In this document: positions 33,059-42,644 of the stretch, piece by piece
Position numbering within the stretch: position 1 is the first letter of the stretch
How the letters are laid out: each line of letters opens with the position of its first letter
NCBI RefSeq assembly: GCF_002217435.1
Contig: NZ_MUHF01000017.1
Location: 100,352-164,351 of the forward strand
From: Flavobacterium reichenbachii
GTDB taxonomy: Bacteria; Bacteroidota; Bacteroidia; Flavobacteriales; Flavobacteriaceae
Direction: 5' to 3'
Length of the DNA stretch: 64,000 nt
Program-made: the position numbers and the translations under genes
Notes under the pieces: model-generated
Told to the model about the DNA's origin: nothing
The model's database searches: none
Seen by the model: only the letters and a program-made list of their open reading frames with translations

Positions 33059-34399
33059 AAAACTGCTGTACCATAATCCAGATTGTTTAATAGTGCGTTC
33101 CTGAGTTTCAAAATCAACATAAACTAATCCGAAGCGGGCGTTGTAACCTTCGGCCCATTCAAAATTATCAGTAAGACTCCACACAAAATAACCATCGACT
33201 TTGTAGCCTTCATTTTTGAGTTTAAGAATTTGTTCTAAATGATCCTGAATATAATGTGTACGTTTTATATCATAAACTTTTCCGTTGGTCAGTTTGTCTG
33301 GAAAAGCGGCACCATTTTCGGTTATGATAATTTTCTTGATGTTGTATTCGTTAAATTTCTTTAGAACATGATATAAGGCAGGAGGATAAACTTCCCAGCC
33401 CATATCGGTCGAAATAACATTTCTTTTTTCGGCGCTGACCAATTCGGCTCCAATATACGGAATGAGGATAGAAGATTTTACCACTTCGCGAGTGTAACAT
33501 TGCAGCCCTATAAAATCAAATTCAAAAGCCAGATTATTTAAATCGTCACCTATAATGTAGTTATTCAGTTTTTTAAGAACAGGAAGATCGTTCTGCGGAT
33601 ATCCGAGACCTAAAATTGGTTCTATAAAAGTTCTGTTAAGAAGTGTATCAACACGTTTTGCGGCTTGTACATCAGACGGTTTTTCAGAAGCAGGTTCAAT
33701 ATGAGTACAGGAAAACGTAGTTCCAATATTAGCATCCTGAACAAGATTTCTAAGTATTTTGGCACCCGCAGCAGTAGAAAGAGTTACATGATGCATGGCT
33801 TTTAGATAATTGGTAATGCCTTTTTTTCCCGGCGCATGAATACCCAGAAAATATCCTGCACCCGTAAAAACAGACGGCTCATTTATAACCATCCAGTTTT
33901 TTACACGGTCTCCAAAATGTTCAGCACATATTTTTACATAGTCAGAAAACCAGGTTACGCACTCTCTGTTGGTCCAGCCGCCTTTTACTTCAAGAGCATG
34001 CGGCAGATCCCAGTGGTAAAGAGTTACCCAAGGTTCTATGTTTGACTCCAGCAGACAATCTATAATTTTATTGTAATAATCGATTCCTGCCTGGTTAACT
34101 GAGCCAGTTCCGGAAGGCATAATTCTGGACCAGCTGATAGAAAATCTAAAATTCGGAATATTTAATTCCTTTATTAATTGAATATCGTTTTGATAGGAAT
34201 TATAAAAATCGCAGGCAGTAATGGCATGATGGCCATTTTTAATTTTTCCTTTTTGTGAAGTAAAGACGTCCCAGATTGAGCTTCCTTTTCCGTCGGCATC
34301 GTGTGCGCCTTCTATTTGAAAGGCAGCTGTAGAAACGCCCCATAAAAAATCCTGACCAAATTGGTCTTTATGCAAAAATGAGCTTTCAATTTTATTCAT
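33050..34399 (-). CDS. GH1 family beta-glucosidase
   Basis: The 449-residue protein has the complete GH1 signature set: FLWGVSTAAFQIEGA (residues 18-32), acid/base Glu174 in MVINEPSVF, nucleophile Glu361 in IITENGAAFPD and a C-terminal VWSLTDNFEWAEGYNARFGLVYVD. It hydrolyses beta-linked glucose or galactose from oligosaccharides. No signal peptide is present, so it is cytoplasmic. No transporter or regulator stands next to it, so the substrate is not clear. The overlap with the convergent gene end means no terminator separates the two. Confidence 0.93.
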   Translation of the reverse strand: MNKIESSFLHKDQFGQDFLWGVSTAAFQIEGAHDADGKGSSIWDVFTSQKGKIKNGHHAITACDFYNSYQNDIQLIKELNIPNFRFSISWSRIMPSGTGSVNQAGIDYYNKIIDCLLESNIEPWVTLYHWDLPHALEVKGGWTNRECVTWFSDYVKICAEHFGDRVKNWMVINEPSVFTGAGYFLGIHAPGKKGITNYLKAMHHVTLSTAAGAKILRNLVQDANIGTTFSCTHIEPASEKPSDVQAAKRVDTLLNRTFIEPILGLGYPQNDLPVLKKLNNYIIGDDLNNLAFEFDFIGLQCYTREVVKSSILIPYIGAELVSAEKRNVISTDMGWEVYPPALYHVLKKFNEYNIKKIIITENGAAFPDKLTNGKVYDIKRTHYIQDHLEQILKLKNEGYKVDGYFVWSLTDNFEWAEGYNARFGLVYVDFETQERTIKQSGLWYSSFLS

Positions 34400-34783
34400 T
34401 CAAAAAATCTTTCCTTATATATTAATGTAAAAAAGAAGATTGCATAGCTCTTAAAAAAAGCCATTCTTTGAAAGAAACTAGAAATTTTAGACTGAAGAAT
34501 TTCATAACGATTAGTTTTATTCAAATTAAAAAAATAATCTTAATTATAACGTAATCATAAGGTTATGAAATAGTTAACTGTTTAGTAGGAATTTCTGTAA
34601 TAAGCTAATAGAATGAGAATCAGTTTTTTTAGTTTTTTGATTATAATACGATTTTGTATCTATATGATGAGATTTATGTAAAATTTATCTAAAATTATAA
34701 AACAAAACTTACTTATTGATAAAGTAATTTAGCCTATATAATTTTAAACAAAATCAAACATTAAATTTAAAAACAAATCAGAC
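34400..34783. other. divergent intergenic region, no clear feature
   Basis: This AT-rich stretch between the minus-strand GH1 gene and the plus-strand lipoprotein gene holds no ORF of note and no perfect TAnnTTTG box at a convincing place. It must carry both promoters, but I cannot position them. Confidence 0.5.
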
Positions 34784-35200
34784 ATGAAAAATAGAAACTT
34801 TTTATTCGTATTAGCCTTAAGTGTGGGAATGTTTGCAACGTCTTGCAGCAACGATGATAATGAAGGAGAAACAATTATTCCTCTACAAGGAACTTACAAC
34901 TTAAGCAAATCAGGTATTGTGGTTAACGGAACAGAACAATTAACTGACGATATTAGAAATACACCTGGATGTAACAGAGATTTTTTAGAACTTAAATTGA
35001 GTAATACAGCTGTTGTTGGTGATTACAGCGGTTCTAACTGTGCTTTGGTACAAACTGAAGGAACTTACGTAAGATCTCATAATGATTTAACACTTACTGT
35101 TGGCGGAGTTACTACAACTAGCGACATTATGAACCTTACTAACAAAGAATTAAAATTAAAAGATAAAGCAACAGGTGTAATCACAGTTTATACTAGATAA
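34784..35200 (+). CDS. small lipocalin-like lipoprotein
   Basis: The 138-residue protein has a lipoprotein signal with lipobox TSC (Cys about residue 21) followed by SNDDNEG, the usual Flavobacterium start. It then has a short beta-rich domain, starting GTYNLSK and containing GTYVRSHNDLTLTV and LKLKDKATGVITVYTR, of the type often labelled lipocalin-like in Bacteroidota. Function is unknown; the position is the outer or inner membrane. It is a single gene with a bidirectional terminator behind it. Confidence 0.75.
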   Translation: MKNRNFLFVLALSVGMFATSCSNDDNEGETIIPLQGTYNLSKSGIVVNGTEQLTDDIRNTPGCNRDFLELKLSNTAVVGDYSGSNCALVQTEGTYVRSHNDLTLTVGGVTTTSDIMNLTNKELKLKDKATGVITVYTR

Positions 35201-35241
35201 TACTTTTAATTAGATTTTTGATATTTTTGGAATTGGAAATG

Positions 35242-35276
35242 AAAACGGAAATGACTTTTAGTTATTTCCGTTTTTT
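35242..35276. terminator. bidirectional terminator
   Basis: AAAACGGAAAT (35242-35252) pairs with ATTTCCGTTTT (35264-35274), between the convergent lipoprotein and kinase genes. Confidence 0.75.
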
Positions 35277-35287
35277 GCTTTTGTATT

Positions 35288-38200
35288 TTAATTTATCGGA
35301 ATGTAAATGTCAAAAACGGCACCTTCGTTTTGTTCTCCAGAAGCTGTAATGACTCCGTTATGATTATCGACAATTTTTTTTACGATTGCCAGACCAATTC
35401 CTGTTCCTTTGTATTGATCTCGTCCGTGAAGACGCTGAAAAACTTCGAATATTTTTTTGCTGTACTGCTCTTCAAACCCAATTCCGTTATCTGCAACACT
35501 AATGTGGCAATAATTTAGTTCCTTATTCAAAGTGTTGTTTCCTAAATCTTCTCCTTTTTTAACTTCGCTTTTAATTTTTACAACAGCCGGGATATCTGGT
35601 TTAGAAAACTTTAGAGAATTACTAACCAGATTGTAAAGTAATTGTCTAAACTGAAACGGAATAATTTTTAGTTCGCAGGATTCGCCAATTTCTATAACTG
35701 CATCTTTTTGAGTGAGTTCTTCTTTAAGATCTTCTTTTACTTCATTAATAATTTTAGAAAGATCTGTTTTTTTAAAGATCCGTTCCTCGACATTGGTTCT
35801 GGAATATGCCAGCAAATCGTTTATTAAAGTCTGCATTCGCTGCGCCGCATTTTGCATTCGCTTAAATTTGTCTTTGCCCGTTTCGGATAGATTTATAGAT
35901 TCTTTCTCCATAATCTGTGTTGCAAAAGTCTGAATTTTTCTGAGCGGTTCCTGCAGATCATGACTAGAGATGTAAGCAAAAGACTGGAGTTCCTGGTTCA
36001 TCAGTTCCAGTTCTATATTTTTTTGTTTAAGTTCTAAAGCATTCAGTTTTAATTTATCATCGGCTTTTTTCTTTTCTGTTAAATCATGCGTCACTTTAGA
36101 AAATCCGATGATCTCATTTTTTTTATTATGGACTGCAGTAATCACTACGCTGGACCAGAAAAGCTTTCCATTTTTTTTAACGCGCCATCCTTCTTGTACT
36201 GCTTTTCCTTTTTCCCGGGCCAATTGCAGTAAAGTTTGAGGCAGTTTATTTTTTTTATCTTCTTCGGTATAAAAAACCTGAAAATTCTTGCCGATAATTT
36301 CTTCCGATTTGTACCCTTTTATTTTCTCGGCACCAATGTTCCAGTTTTCAATGATTCCATCCTGATTCAAATACAAAATGGCGTAATCCTGCACTTCTTC
36401 GACCATTAAATGATAGCGTTCTTCGCTTTTTTTCAGCGATTCATTCATCAAAAGCAGTTCTCTGGTTCTTGCTGCAACCTGCTGTTCCAATTCCTGAGAA
36501 AAAGCCTTTTCGGTATGAATATCAGAAAAAGCGCCAACCCATTTTACAATTTTATTATTTTCATCCAGAACAGGTTCGCCAATTGCGGTATGCCATCTGT
36601 AAGCACCATCTTTTCTTAAAATCCTTACATCAGACCTGTAAGCTTCGCCGGTTTTTAAGGAGTGTTTCCATATTGCTGTATTTCCTTTGAGATCATCAGG
36701 ATGTATTATAATGTTCCAGGATTCTTTTCCTTCAGGATGAATTCCAGAATATTTTACCCATTTTCCTGATGCAAACAAGTAATTTCCTTTTTCATCGGTT
36801 TCCCAAATTAACTGCGGAATACTTTCGGTGAGAGAGCGGAATCTCTTTTCACTTTCTTCTATTTTTTTTCTCGTTTCTACTTTTTCAGTAACATCAATAA
36901 GGGTTATTTTAATGCCGGAAATAGAATTATCGTTTTCCAGCAGCGGTGCAAATTCAAAATCTACATAAAAAGAATTGCTTTCAATAATAAGCAAAGATTC
37001 AGATTCTGCAATTACATTTCCGTTGCTGTATACTTCCTGCAGCAGTTTTGCATATTTTTGTTCTTGAAGTTCAGGAAATACGTCCAGAATTCTTTTTCCC
37101 TGAACATCGCTTTCATTTTTTTTCCAGATGTTTTTTAGCAGCACAAAATTGGCCATTTCTATTTTCATATCGGTTCCCCGCAAAATAGCTTTTGGCACTG
37201 GCGACTGCATGACGAGGTTTCTAAAACGAATAGCATTTTCTTCAATTTGCTGCTGATGTGTTTTTTCTCTGGTAATATCTCTGGCAGTTCCTATTAATTT
37301 CTCAGGTTTGTTATTTTCATCATAAAAAACTTTCCCTTTTCCCTCAACCCAATGAATCGATTTGTCGCTCCAGATTGTTCGGGTTTCGTAATTTAAAACA
37401 CCTGAAACAAGCGCATCCTGAAGTGCTTTATTTCTAATTGGCATATCATCAGGATGAATATGCTGCACTAATTGTTCATGAGTTAAGTCTGTATTTTCAG
37501 TATAACCGCCCACGATTTCAAGATATCTGGGAGAGTAGATGAGTTCTCCAATTTTTACATTCAGCTCCCAGGTTCCCAGTTCGCTGGCTTCTAAAACAAT
37601 GTTCAGACGTTCTTCGTTTTGTTCTGTTTTTTTTCTGGCTTCTACTTTATCACTTACTTCAGTCACGGTAACAATGATTCCGGAAATTTCCCCGTCTTCT
37701 TCTTTTAAAGGATAATAAAGGAAATCAAAATACGAAATATCAATTTTTCCGAATCGTTTTAACGGAATCGGGAGTTCATTTCCATGAAAGGGAATTCCAG
37801 TTGTCAAAACACTTTCTAACAAGCTGTTTACAGATTCTTTTACTTCTGGAAGCGATTCAAACAAAGGTCTGCCTACAAAGGAGCTTTCTTCTCGATCTAC
37901 TATTTGCAGATAAGCTTCATTTGCCATTTCTACAAAATAATCCGGACCACGCAAAATTGAAATCCCAACTGGAGCTTGTTTAAGCGTATCTCGAAAACGT
38001 TTGTTGCTTTCTTCTATTTTTTTTGCAGAATCTTTCTCTTTTACAGTGCGTTTTATGGTTGTATCTAAAAGTTTTTTATTTTCAACGGCCGTGATTAAAA
38101 CACCGCCTATCTCTCCATTTTCTAGTTTTATTGGGCTGTACAAAAAGTTATAGCAGCTTTTTTCTTCATCTCCATTTCTATCAACAGAAATTATAAAATC

Positions 38201-38545
38201 ATCTAAAGAACCACTTTTTCCTTTCATTGCATCCGTAAACTTAGGTTCGATAATCTTCCAGATTTCCGAAAAAGTTTCTTTGGCGCTGCTTCCTAAAGCT
38301 TCATTCTGTTGGGGCGATGCAAGGATAAGACGAAAGGCATCATTATAAATTTGTGTAAAATCATTTCCCCAGGCAATGCACATTGCCAAAGGATTATTAA
38401 GCACCACAGCCGTCATCGTGCAAAGACTTTTTGGCCATTGTTCAGGATCACCTAAGTATGTTCTGCTCCAGTCTTTGGTGCGGCTTAATTTACCCATTTC
38501 TCCGCCATCGGCTAGAAAATAATGGTCCTTTTTGTTGTGGTTCAT
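35288..38545 (-). CDS. multi-PAS sensor histidine kinase
   Basis: The 1085-residue protein has five to six PAS/PAC units in a row (each about 120-130 residues, with HPDD, GTARDITREK and AFSDIH boundaries), then a coiled region, a HisKA domain with the phospho-acceptor in SSHDLQEPLRKIQTF and an HATPase domain with NLVSNSLKFS, NGIGF and GTGIGLAIV. No transmembrane helix is visible, so it is a soluble cytoplasmic sensor of redox, light or small molecules through bound ligands. The response regulator gene lies 13 bases upstream on the same strand. Confidence 0.92.
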   Translation of the reverse strand: MNHNKKDHYFLADGGEMGKLSRTKDWSRTYLGDPEQWPKSLCTMTAVVLNNPLAMCIAWGNDFTQIYNDAFRLILASPQQNEALGSSAKETFSEIWKIIEPKFTDAMKGKSGSLDDFIISVDRNGDEEKSCYNFLYSPIKLENGEIGGVLITAVENKKLLDTTIKRTVKEKDSAKKIEESNKRFRDTLKQAPVGISILRGPDYFVEMANEAYLQIVDREESSFVGRPLFESLPEVKESVNSLLESVLTTGIPFHGNELPIPLKRFGKIDISYFDFLYYPLKEEDGEISGIIVTVTEVSDKVEARKKTEQNEERLNIVLEASELGTWELNVKIGELIYSPRYLEIVGGYTENTDLTHEQLVQHIHPDDMPIRNKALQDALVSGVLNYETRTIWSDKSIHWVEGKGKVFYDENNKPEKLIGTARDITREKTHQQQIEENAIRFRNLVMQSPVPKAILRGTDMKIEMANFVLLKNIWKKNESDVQGKRILDVFPELQEQKYAKLLQEVYSNGNVIAESESLLIIESNSFYVDFEFAPLLENDNSISGIKITLIDVTEKVETRKKIEESEKRFRSLTESIPQLIWETDEKGNYLFASGKWVKYSGIHPEGKESWNIIIHPDDLKGNTAIWKHSLKTGEAYRSDVRILRKDGAYRWHTAIGEPVLDENNKIVKWVGAFSDIHTEKAFSQELEQQVAARTRELLLMNESLKKSEERYHLMVEEVQDYAILYLNQDGIIENWNIGAEKIKGYKSEEIIGKNFQVFYTEEDKKNKLPQTLLQLAREKGKAVQEGWRVKKNGKLFWSSVVITAVHNKKNEIIGFSKVTHDLTEKKKADDKLKLNALELKQKNIELELMNQELQSFAYISSHDLQEPLRKIQTFATQIMEKESINLSETGKDKFKRMQNAAQRMQTLINDLLAYSRTNVEERIFKKTDLSKIINEVKEDLKEELTQKDAVIEIGESCELKIIPFQFRQLLYNLVSNSLKFSKPDIPAVVKIKSEVKKGEDLGNNTLNKELNYCHISVADNGIGFEEQYSKKIFEVFQRLHGRDQYKGTGIGLAIVKKIVDNHNGVITASGEQNEGAVFDIYIPIN

Positions 38546-38558
38546 TCCAAAAAATGAT

Positions 38559-39008
38559 TTATGGCTGGAGTATAAAATTTGCTCTGCTTGGTCGCTGAAA
38601 GTTATTTTCAGATGCTGTAATAAGTGCTTTTTCTATAACATTTTTTAATTTAGAAAAATCACCAGGTTTTCGAATGTAATAATTTGCACCTTTTTCGTAC
38701 ATTATATCCACAATACCACAATCCAAAGACGTGGAAATAATGATTACAGGAAGATTTTTTAATGCATCAATTGTCCTGATTTCTTTTAGGCATTCATGAC
38801 CGTTTTTACGAGGCATGTTTACATCAAGAAAAACAATGTCTGGTAAATTTACCAAAGAGTCTGTCTTTAAATATTCCATTAGCTGTACACCGTCATGAAC
38901 CATTTTTACTGTGGTTTCAAGCGAAATGTCTTCTAATGCTTCTTTAAAAAAATCACAGTCATCTTCGTCATCATCCGCTAGTAAAAGATTGTAAATATGC
39001 TTGTTCAT
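38559..39008 (-). CDS. single-domain response regulator (Rcp1-like)
   Basis: The 149-residue stand-alone receiver has the acidic pocket ADDDEDD, phospho-acceptor Asp in VFLDVNMPRKNG and the IRKPGDF lysine. No output domain is present, so it works as a phospho-relay partner or by protein contact. It is the first gene of a unit with the PAS kinase. LDVNMPRKNGHECL is typical of the Rcp1-like regulators that pair with bacteriophytochrome-type kinases. Confidence 0.9.
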   Translation of the reverse strand: MNKHIYNLLLADDDEDDCDFFKEALEDISLETTVKMVHDGVQLMEYLKTDSLVNLPDIVFLDVNMPRKNGHECLKEIRTIDALKNLPVIIISTSLDCGIVDIMYEKGANYYIRKPGDFSKLKNVIEKALITASENNFQRPSRANFILQP

Positions 39009-39603
39009 TTTTATAAAAAGTAAAATTCTTTAATTTTAAAAGTACTGTAATGAGGTTTATTGCAGCAATTTTAATCGATGTTGTATCGCTAAATTTAATT
39101 CTTTTTAATAATAATTTAAAATTTTAATCTAATTCTTTTCTCGAATAAATTATCACCAGCAGTTGTAATTTATCGTTATAAATTGTTTTTTAGTACTTTA
39201 CACAGATCTGTAGTATCAATTTAATTTTAAATAAGTAAAGAATTCAAAAAAAACGCCTGATACAATTTTTTGACAAATGCTGCGTTTTAATTTATTCTTG
39301 GATCTTCTTTAAATACTATTTTTTTTTAAAGTCGCATCGCCTTATTTTACGCTGCTTTCCACTTCACAACTTCTATAAAAACTGTATACATTTTGTACAA
39401 AGTGTATACAAATTACACACTCAAAGTATGTCTCAAATCAGCTAAAATGCTCTGCATCAATCAAAATTGATATTGGCACAGCGCTTGTAAATTGTGATAG
39501 TATCAATTTCTTGTTTCTTTAATTTTAGTTTGAATGCTAAAATCATTAGAAGTAAAGAAATTTTCTAAAAGCCTCACAATACGAATCAATAGAAAATACA
39601 AGC
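39009..39603. other. long AT-rich intergenic region between divergent genes
   Basis: 595 bases without a recognisable gene or RNA. The only strong structure is the dyad at 39383-39410, listed separately. A near-match to the -7 box, TTAGTTTG, lies at 39525-39532, 72 bases before the glycosyltransferase ATG. Confidence 0.5.
39383..39410. promoter_or_regulatory. 28-base near-perfect compound dyad (operator candidate)
   Basis: TGTATACA (39383-39390) and TGTATACA (39403-39410), each itself a palindrome, flank TTTGTACAAA, another palindrome. The whole is symmetrical except for one mismatched pair. It lies 193 bases before the glycosyltransferase start and 375 bases before the response regulator start. 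The form suggests binding of a dimer of dimers. Confidence 0.45.
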
Positions 39604-41061
39604 ATGGAAAGCGAAACAATCTTAGCAAAACAATTTTATTCTAATAACGATGCCGTTATAAACGAAAGTTCATTAAATAGTTCCCTTTTTGGAACAAAAA
39701 ACAAATCATCAAAAGCAATTGTAGAAAGACCTTCGAGCGGGTTTGGTTTAATGGTGCTGATTGGTACTTTTATTCTAATGCTGGCCGGAGCTTTTTTTGT
39801 GTATCAATTTCAACCCGATTTTGAGCAGTTCCAGATCGACAGAGTAAATTCTTCGTGGGGACTTCCTTTTCTAATAATTACAGGAATATTATTCTTTTTT
39901 CAGGCAGGAGTTTTTCTTTATAATTCTTATTTGTATTTGCGTTACAAAGCGATTCCTTCAGTTTCAGACGAGGAGCTTCCAACAATTACAGTAATTGTGC
40001 CCGCTTACAATGAAGGAAAATTGGTTTGGGATACTTTGATGAGTTTAGCAGCAAGTGATTTTCCAGCCCATAAATTAGAAATTCTGGCTGTAGATGACGG
40101 AAGTAAAGATGATACATGGTATTGGATGCAGGAAGCAAAAAAGAAACTTGGTGATCGTTTGTCTATCTATCAGCAGGAAAAAAACCAAGGAAAACGTCAC
40201 GCCTTATACCGTGGATTTAATCTTGGAACCGGAGAAATTTTCGTAACAGTAGACAGTGATTCTATTGTTAAAAAAGATACTTTAAGAAATTTGGTTAGTC
40301 CGTTTGTAACCAACGAAAAATGTGGTGCAGTTGCAGGAAATGTTCATGTTCTAAACAATAAAACGGCTATTCTTCCTAAAATGCTGAATGTTAGTTTTGT
40401 AATGAGTTTCGAATTTCAACGTTCTGCAGAAAGCATGTTAGGTTCTGTATTATGTACTCCGGGAGCATTAGCAGCTTACAGAAGTACTGCAGTATTTGCC
40501 TGTCTTCCAGAATGGATCAATCAGACTTTTATGGGACAGCCGTCAGACATTGGAGAAGACCGCGCGATGACCAATATGATTTTAAAACAAGGGCAGCATG
40601 TTTTGTTTCAGAGAAATGCTGTTGTTTTAACCAATGTTCCGGAAGAATATACAGGTTTGTACAAAATGTTTATCAGATGGAGCAGAAGTAATGTGCGTGA
40701 AAATCTGGCTATGGCAAAATATGTGTTTACAGATTTTAGAAAAGAATCTAAATTTGGACCAAGATTATTGTTTGCAAATCAGTTCTTTAAAATCGTAATG
40801 ACGTATCCGTTTTTATTGTTTATGCTGTTCTTTATTGCAATACATCCTTTATTGTTTTTAAGCTCAACATTTTTAGGAATTCTTATATTGTCAAGCTTCT
40901 CTGCATTGTTTTATGCAAAAAGATATAGTGTTTCAGAATCGTTTTGGGCTTACACTTACAGTATCTTTTACACATTCAGTTTATTCTGGATTGCTCCTTA
41001 TGCCATTGCAACGGCAAATAAAAAAGGATGGCTTACCAGAGGCTTAGTAGTAGCTAAATAA
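39604..41061 (+). CDS. membrane family 2 glycosyltransferase
   Basis: This processive GT2 enzyme of 485 residues has two N-terminal transmembrane segments (about 48-68 and 92-115), a cytoplasmic GT-A domain and three to four C-terminal segments (about 395-480). The nucleotide-sugar motifs are VIVPAYNEG, AVDDGSKDDT, TVDSDSI (DxD), the acceptor GEDRAMT and the product-channel motif (F)IRWSRS, a variant of QxxRW. It resembles NodC/hyaluronan synthase-like and poly-N-acetylglucosamine synthase-like enzymes; the sugar is not predictable. It is a single gene with a strong terminator. Confidence 0.88.
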   Translation: MESETILAKQFYSNNDAVINESSLNSSLFGTKNKSSKAIVERPSSGFGLMVLIGTFILMLAGAFFVYQFQPDFEQFQIDRVNSSWGLPFLIITGILFFFQAGVFLYNSYLYLRYKAIPSVSDEELPTITVIVPAYNEGKLVWDTLMSLAASDFPAHKLEILAVDDGSKDDTWYWMQEAKKKLGDRLSIYQQEKNQGKRHALYRGFNLGTGEIFVTVDSDSIVKKDTLRNLVSPFVTNEKCGAVAGNVHVLNNKTAILPKMLNVSFVMSFEFQRSAESMLGSVLCTPGALAAYRSTAVFACLPEWINQTFMGQPSDIGEDRAMTNMILKQGQHVLFQRNAVVLTNVPEEYTGLYKMFIRWSRSNVRENLAMAKYVFTDFRKESKFGPRLLFANQFFKIVMTYPFLLFMLFFIAIHPLLFLSSTFLGILILSSFSALFYAKRYSVSESFWAYTYSIFYTFSLFWIAPYAIATANKKGWLTRGLVVAK

Positions 41062-41102
41062 CCACGAGATTAGTTCTCAATCTATTATATTCAATTCTCA
41101 AC

Positions 41103-41137
41103 AAAAAACTCCTGTTCGTTATGAACAGGAGTTTTTT
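41103..41137. terminator. strong bidirectional terminator
   Basis: AAAAAACTCCTGTTC (41103-41117) pairs perfectly over 15 bases with GAACAGGAGTTTTTT (41123-41137) around a five-base loop. It lies between the convergent glycosyltransferase and metQ genes. Confidence 0.9.
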
Positions 41138-41158
41138 AATATTTTTAAGTAAAGAAAA

Positions 41159-41971
41159 TTACCAGCCTTTAATAACACCTTCTTTAAATTGTTCTTTTGC
41201 CACTTTTTCTACTGCAGCAGATTGAAAAGCTTTTACAAACTGTTTTACTTTTTCTTCGTTTTTATTGTCTTCTCTTGAAACTACTAAGTTTACATAAGGA
41301 GAATCTGCTCCTTCTACAAAAAGAGCATCACGAGACGGAACTAAACCAGCCTGCGCAGAAAATGTATTGTTGATAATAGCAACAGCAACTTTCTCGTCAT
41401 CTAAAACTCTTGGCAGCTGCGGCGCTTCCAATTCTATTATAACAAGTTTTTTAGGATTCTCAACAATATCAATCACTTTAGGAAGTAATCCTGTTCCGGC
41501 TTTTAATTTTAGAAGTCCGTTTTTTTGCAATAACAATAAAGAACGCCCGCCGTTTGTAGGATCGTTCGGAATAGCAATTGTACTTCCGTCTTTTAAATCA
41601 GCAATTGATTTTATTTTTTTTGAATACGCTGCGATTGGGTATAAAAAAGTTTTTCCGACAACTGCCAGTTTATAACCTCTTTGCTTAGATTGTTCTTCTA
41701 AATACGGAAGATGCTGAAAAGCATTTACATCGATATCTCCCTGATTTAACGCTTCGTTTGGAACTACATAATCATTAAATGGAATTAACTCTACTTCCAG
41801 ACCGTATTTTTCTTTGGCTTCTTTTTGTGCTGCCTGTGCTACTGTAAATTCAGGTCCAGAAGAAACTCCAACAGAAATATGATGAGGATCATTCTTTTTT
41901 GGACCGCCGCAACTTGTTAAAACAGCCAAAGCAATTACGAAAACTGCCGTTATATTATTTTTTGATTTCAT
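41159..41971 (-). CDS. metQ: methionine ABC transporter substrate-binding lipoprotein
   Basis: This NlpA/MetQ-family lipoprotein of about 270 residues captures methionine in the periplasm for MetNI. It has a lipoprotein signal with lipobox LTSC at the start, and VGVSSGPEFTVAQ, AFQHLPYLEEQ and AIPNDPTNGGRSLLLLQ, all characteristic of MetQ. I chose ATG 41971, which places the signal peptide directly at the N-terminus; an upstream extension would reach into metI. It ends the metNIQ operon, 19 bases after metI. Confidence 0.93.
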   Translation of the reverse strand: MKSKNNITAVFVIALAVLTSCGGPKKNDPHHISVGVSSGPEFTVAQAAQKEAKEKYGLEVELIPFNDYVVPNEALNQGDIDVNAFQHLPYLEEQSKQRGYKLAVVGKTFLYPIAAYSKKIKSIADLKDGSTIAIPNDPTNGGRSLLLLQKNGLLKLKAGTGLLPKVIDIVENPKKLVIIELEAPQLPRVLDDEKVAVAIINNTFSAQAGLVPSRDALFVEGADSPYVNLVVSREDNKNEEKVKQFVKAFQSAAVEKVAKEQFKEGVIKGW

Positions 41972-41990
41972 TTTTTTAGTATTAAAATTA

Positions 41991-42644
41991 TTATCTATGG
42001 TCAAAATATTTTGAAAGTCTGTCTCCTGCAAATTGTATGATAAATACCAGAATGACAAGCAGAATAAGAACAGTATTCATAATCGTACTGTCATAACCAA
42101 TATAACCGTATTGATATCCTATTTGTCCTAATCCGCCAGCTCCAACAGCACCGCCCATTGCAGAATAACCTACAAGTGTAATAAAAGTGATGGCTGCAGC
42201 ATTGATCAGAGAAGGAAGTGCTTCTGGCATTAATACCTTAAAAATAATCTGCAAAGGTGTTGCACCCAGCGCCCTTGCTGCTTCTATTAATCCCTGCGGT
42301 AAAGCTAAAAGACTATTTTCTACCAAACGTGCAATAAATGGCGCTGCTCCAATACTTAACGGAACTAAAGCGGCGCTTACACCAATCGAAGTGCCAATAA
42401 GAGCTCTTGTAAAAGGAATCATCCAGACAATTAAAATGATAAAAGGAATCGAACGAAAAACGTTTACCGTTATAGAAAGGATGCGATTAAGAGTAGTATG
42501 TTCTAATAATTGTCCTTTTCTGGTAAGGAACAAAAATATTCCGGCAGGCAGACCCAGAACAAAACCGAAAAATCCCGATACAAATGTCATGACTATCGTT
42601 TCCCAGGTTCCTTGTATTAGTAAATTTATAACAGATTCAGACAT
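41991..42644 (-). CDS. metI: methionine ABC transporter permease
   Basis: The 217-residue permease has five transmembrane segments and the coupling loop with the EAA motif ([32 protein letters not shown]). It carries methionine across the inner membrane with MetN ATP hydrolysis. Its start overlaps the metN stop by eight bases and metQ follows after 19 bases, so the three are one operon. Confidence 0.93.
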   Translation of the reverse strand: MSESVINLLIQGTWETIVMTFVSGFFGFVLGLPAGIFLFLTRKGQLLEHTTLNRILSITVNVFRSIPFIILIVWMIPFTRALIGTSIGVSAALVPLSIGAAPFIARLVENSLLALPQGLIEAARALGATPLQIIFKVLMPEALPSLINAAAITFITLVGYSAMGGAVGAGGLGQIGYQYGYIGYDSTIMNTVLILLVILVFIIQFAGDRLSKYFDHR

